Virus record (IMG/VR): IMGVR_UViG_3300042887_003970
Coordinates: 1 to 23,029 of that record
Strand: one strand, 5' to 3'
Origin: a virus
Length of the DNA stretch: 23,029 nt
Each line of letters begins with the position of its first letter. The first letter of the stretch is position 1. Below the pieces are notes generated by a model that was not told the origin of the DNA, searched no databases, and saw only the letters and a program-made list of their open reading frames with translations. Shown here one piece after another: positions 21,213-23,029 of the stretch. The position numbers and the translations under genes were made by a program.

Positions 21213-21461
21213 TTATTCTTCGGGTTGCGGCAGTAGATTTTGGTATTCTGCGGAGGTGATTTCCTCGGCTCCAGCGGCCTCGAATCGTTCGGCGATTGGC
21301 GCGATGGCGGCGATGACGGGGTTTCCGTTTCCATCTTTTGGAGCGGCGGAGATTGGCACGAACCAAGTCTCTGCGTGCAAATTTGGGAAGCCGCTTTCGG
21401 CATCCATGGCGGAGCGGATAGATTCGTAAATAACCGGAGAGGTGCGAAAGAATCGGTTCAT
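21213..21461 (-). CDS. Hypothetical 82-aa tail-associated protein
   Basis: The product starts MNRFFRTSPVIYESIRSAM, shares TAATG coupling with the LamG gene, and is mixed alpha/beta (LHAETWFVPIS, GNPVIAAIAPIAERF), ending LPQPEE. It lies between the lectin-like and fibre genes, so it may be an adaptor or chaperone for tail fibres. No family is recognised. An in-frame ATG at 21476 is possible but overlaps the upstream gene more. Confidence 0.65.
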   Translation of the reverse strand: MNRFFRTSPVIYESIRSAMDAESGFPNLHAETWFVPISAAPKDGNGNPVIAAIAPIAERFEAAGAEEITSAEYQNLLPQPEE

Positions 21462-22261
21462 TAGTAAATAGCCCACTTTTGGTTAAGGTAGGTTTCGATA
21501 GTTGCGCGGTCGCTGGCCGACAGAGCGGTTTCGTAGATAAGAATTTCCGCGACTTCGATGTCGGCTGGCTGTGTTCCAGCAGTAAAAGCGCCGATACTGG
21601 AAATTCGGGCAGTATCCTGCGAATTTCCGCTCGTCAAAAAAGCGGTATTTGTCGCCAACTGCGTGCCGTTTTTGAAAATCGTCGCCGTTGTGACAGAGTG
21701 GTCAATGAGCGTTCCCCACAACTCAAATGTGCCTGCTGTCGTTTGCGAGTTTGAACCTTGGAGCAAGGTGAGTGTGTTCGCGGATTGGCGGCGAGCGCGG
21801 AGACCTGGGCGGTTTGTCGCTTGTGTGTTGAAATCGAAAATAGTTGTTGCCCCTGCTGAGCTTGCAAAGTTGACCTCTAGGGTTGAAACGGAGCTTTTAT
21901 TTTTGCGAACGAAAAAACAGGTGTAAGCGGCAATGTTGCGAAGCAGGGAATTTGAAGAAAGCGTGAGCAGATCGTTCGTGCCGTCGAACCCGAGCGTTGC
22001 TTTGCCATTTAAGCCAGAGGCAACGAGGGTTGGCTGGTTGTTCGCGGTTGCCTGCGTGAAATGGCGCAAATTCCCGCTCTGATCTTCCCATCGCGCAACT
22101 GCCGCTCCATTGCTGGAAACTGCGCTACCGCCCGAGGTGGCATCGTAAAGTCCGGTCGTGGAATCCAGCCATAGGGCGAGGCCGGAAACGGTTTTAGGCA
22201 CCGGCACAAGATTGGTCGGCACGCGGAGGGGGGAGAGTTGGCCGTAGAGTGGGCTAAGCAT
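21461..22261 (-). CDS. LamG/concanavalin-like carbohydrate-binding tail protein
   Basis: The 266-aa product starts MLSPLYGQLSPLRVPTN. Its lectin-like jellyroll shows GLALWLDSTTGLYD, VARWEDQSGNLRHFTQA, LGFDGTNDLLTLS and the terminal EILIYETALSASDRATIE, closing with LNQKWAIY. This set of motifs is typical of LamG-like laminin or concanavalin domains in bacterial surface and phage fibre proteins. It likely binds host glycans as part of the tail tip. The ATG overlaps the stop of the preceding gene by 8 bp. Confidence 0.85.
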   Translation of the reverse strand: MLSPLYGQLSPLRVPTNLVPVPKTVSGLALWLDSTTGLYDATSGGSAVSSNGAAVARWEDQSGNLRHFTQATANNQPTLVASGLNGKATLGFDGTNDLLTLSSNSLLRNIAAYTCFFVRKNKSSVSTLEVNFASSAGATTIFDFNTQATNRPGLRARRQSANTLTLLQGSNSQTTAGTFELWGTLIDHSVTTATIFKNGTQLATNTAFLTSGNSQDTARISSIGAFTAGTQPADIEVAEILIYETALSASDRATIETYLNQKWAIY

Positions 22262-22634
22262 AGGTCAAGGACTCTTTGGAAGACCACGCGCCGGTGGCGC
22301 TGGATTCGGTGCTGGTGGTGCCTGCGGAGTTGAAAATGGTTCGGGAGATTTCCCAGTTGGCGCTGTCGTAGACGCTGCCGTTGTTGGGAAAGTCTGAGTA
22401 AAGGAGGAAGCCGAGGTAGGTGGTGGTGCCGTCGCTCGAAATGTCGAAGGCCCAGACGCGGTCGGGGGCGTCTTTGGTTCCTGCCAATTTATACACCTCT
22501 CCCGTGCTTGGGTTGCGCGAGTAGAGCCGCCGGTCTGTGTGGTTCACACAAATTTCTCCCAAGGCCAGGTCGGAGGCGGCTGGGACTTTCGACGCTACGG
22601 TCGAGGATTTGGGCTTGATGATTGGATTTGGCAT
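22254..22634 (-). CDS. Short tail-fibre or hyaluronidase-like head protein
   Basis: The 126-aa product starts MPNPIIKPKSSTVASKVPAA. It has a phage tail-fibre N-terminal signature ASDLALGEICVNHTDRRLY, then SRNPSTGEVYKLAG, and a beta-rich C-terminus. This pattern is found at the base of many fibre proteins; here it ends after only 126 aa. It may be a detached fibre module that assembles with the neighbouring LamG protein. Confidence 0.75.
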   Translation of the reverse strand: MPNPIIKPKSSTVASKVPAASDLALGEICVNHTDRRLYSRNPSTGEVYKLAGTKDAPDRVWAFDISSDGTTTYLGFLLYSDFPNNGSVYDSANWEISRTIFNSAGTTSTESSATGAWSSKESLTYA

Positions 22635-22673
22635 GGGCCGGTTTTTGATTTTGCGGAGTTAGACCCCCCGCGT

Positions 22674-22699
22674 GGCGGAGCGCTATGGAGCGCCCCGCC
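22674..22699 (-). other. Strong intergenic stem-loop
   Basis: On the minus strand GGCGGGGCGCT pairs with AGCGCTCCGCC over 11 bp (one G-T pair) around a CCAT loop. It lies in the 84-bp gap between the coiled-coil fibre protein stop (22719) and the next gene start (22634). No U-run follows, so it is not a standard intrinsic terminator. It may be an RNA processing or attenuation structure, or a mobile small repeat. Confidence 0.6.
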
Positions 22700-22718
22700 G
22701 GGGTTGCGGGTTTAGGGA

Positions 22719-23029
22719 CTAGTAGCTGCCGCCATCGATGACGCTCTCGAGAGCGCTGATGCGGGTCTCGTGGTCGGCGACATCGGCCTCGAGGTCGGTC
22801 AGGCGGGTGTCCGCGCTGGCGTTTTCGAGGGTGGTGATGCGGTTGCTCAGGCTGGTGTCCGCTGTGGAACGAGTCGAAGCCTCGGCGTCGATGTTGTCCT
22901 GGAGCGTCTCGTCGGCTGCTTCGAGCGCGGAGACGGCGTTTTGGCGGGCGGTCTGCTCGGCGGAGACAGCGGCGATGCGCGCGGTCTCTTCGTCGATGAT
23001 GTCTTGCTCGGCGGCGCTGACGCGGCCGG
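22719..23029 (-). CDS. C-terminal end of a coiled-coil tail/baseplate protein (partial)
   Basis: An open frame runs off the right edge; the visible end is about 102 residues, ending LESVIDGGSY. The composition is a heptad coiled coil (IIDEETARIAAVSAEQTARQ, SALEAADETL, RISALESVIDG) with repeated S/T-R-L turns (NRITTLENAS, TRLTDLEADV). It looks like the stalk end of a trimeric fibre or baseplate protein. The N-terminus and true length are outside the window. It is transcribed into the fibre cluster. Confidence 0.75.
   Translation of the reverse strand, partial: GRVSAAEQDIIDEETARIAAVSAEQTARQNAVSALEAADETLQDNIDAEASTRSTADTSLSNRITTLENASADTRLTDLEADVADHETRISALESVIDGGSY

Noticed and set aside
1-23029. 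CRISPR array or insertion sequence
   Set aside because: No regular direct repeat-spacer pattern and no transposase or terminal inverted repeats seen; the only repeats are fibre-coding, operator-type, attachment-flanking and the edge 9-mers.

Overview
The window is part of a temperate tailed-phage (Caudoviricetes-type) genome. Nearly every gene lies on the minus strand in one long, tightly packed array, and most neighbours share ATGA, GTGA, TAATG or TGATG junctions. Clear phage hallmarks are a lambda GpA-type large terminase, a tyrosine integrase, a DnaB-type helicase, a Sak4/Cas4-like/SSB-like recombination set, an amidase endolysin with small membrane and lipoprotein partners, and tail or fibre proteins. 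The host cannot be proved from the sequence. The high GC content, the scarcity of strong Shine-Dalgarno sites, the LamG and SSRLA-repeat fibre proteins and a CACAGAG-type 9-bp repeat at the left edge fit the Verrucomicrobiota/Planctomycetota group, but this is a low-to-moderate confidence inference.

Layout in the direction of transcription (right to left). 23029-19498: end of a coiled-coil fibre or baseplate protein, a short tail protein, a LamG-type lectin, a small protein, and a 566-aa repeat-rich fibre protein. 19501-18148: lysis cassette made of a membrane/coiled-coil protein, a 57-aa holin-like protein, a lipoprotein and an amidase. 18146-16650: two small unknown proteins, a calcineurin-like phosphoesterase and a winged-helix protein. 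16625-16579: the 3' half of a tRNA-Thr(CGT), read as the phage attachment core, flanked on both sides by copies of a 9-bp repeat. 16469-15465: integrase. 15451-14775: a putative genetic switch in which a plus-strand regulator diverges from a ribbon-helix-helix gene across an AT-rich region with four GGTGCAC-centred palindromes. 14778-13019: excisionase-like protein, four tiny overlapping genes, and a Sak4-like ATPase. 13022-8651: Cas4-like nuclease, SSB-like protein, DNA methyltransferase, replication initiator-like protein, DnaB helicase. 8654-7253: a DpdA-like base transglycosylase, QueD and a RuvC-like resolvase. 7256-5140: small regulators, a zinc ribbon and a small terminase-like protein. 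5143-1244: ParB-like protein, C5-cytosine methyltransferase, CmoA-like methyltransferase and large terminase. 1057-192: four small genes behind their own promoter.

The most interesting content is a DNA-modification set spread over the replication and packaging genes. A DpdA-like transglycosylase overlaps queD (7-deazaguanine pathway). A Dcm-type methyltransferase and a CmoA-like SAM enzyme sit with a ParB-domain gene between the two terminase genes, and a third, SPPY-type methyltransferase lies in the replication block. This suggests that phage DNA carries 7-deazaguanine-type bases plus methylation, with the host supplying the pathway steps missing here.

The attachment site lies in the middle of the phage gene order rather than at an end. 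Tail and lysis genes are on one side, and integrase, early and packaging genes on the other. That is what attP looks like in an unintegrated (circular or viral-contig) genome, or at the junction of tandem prophages, not at a simple prophage boundary.
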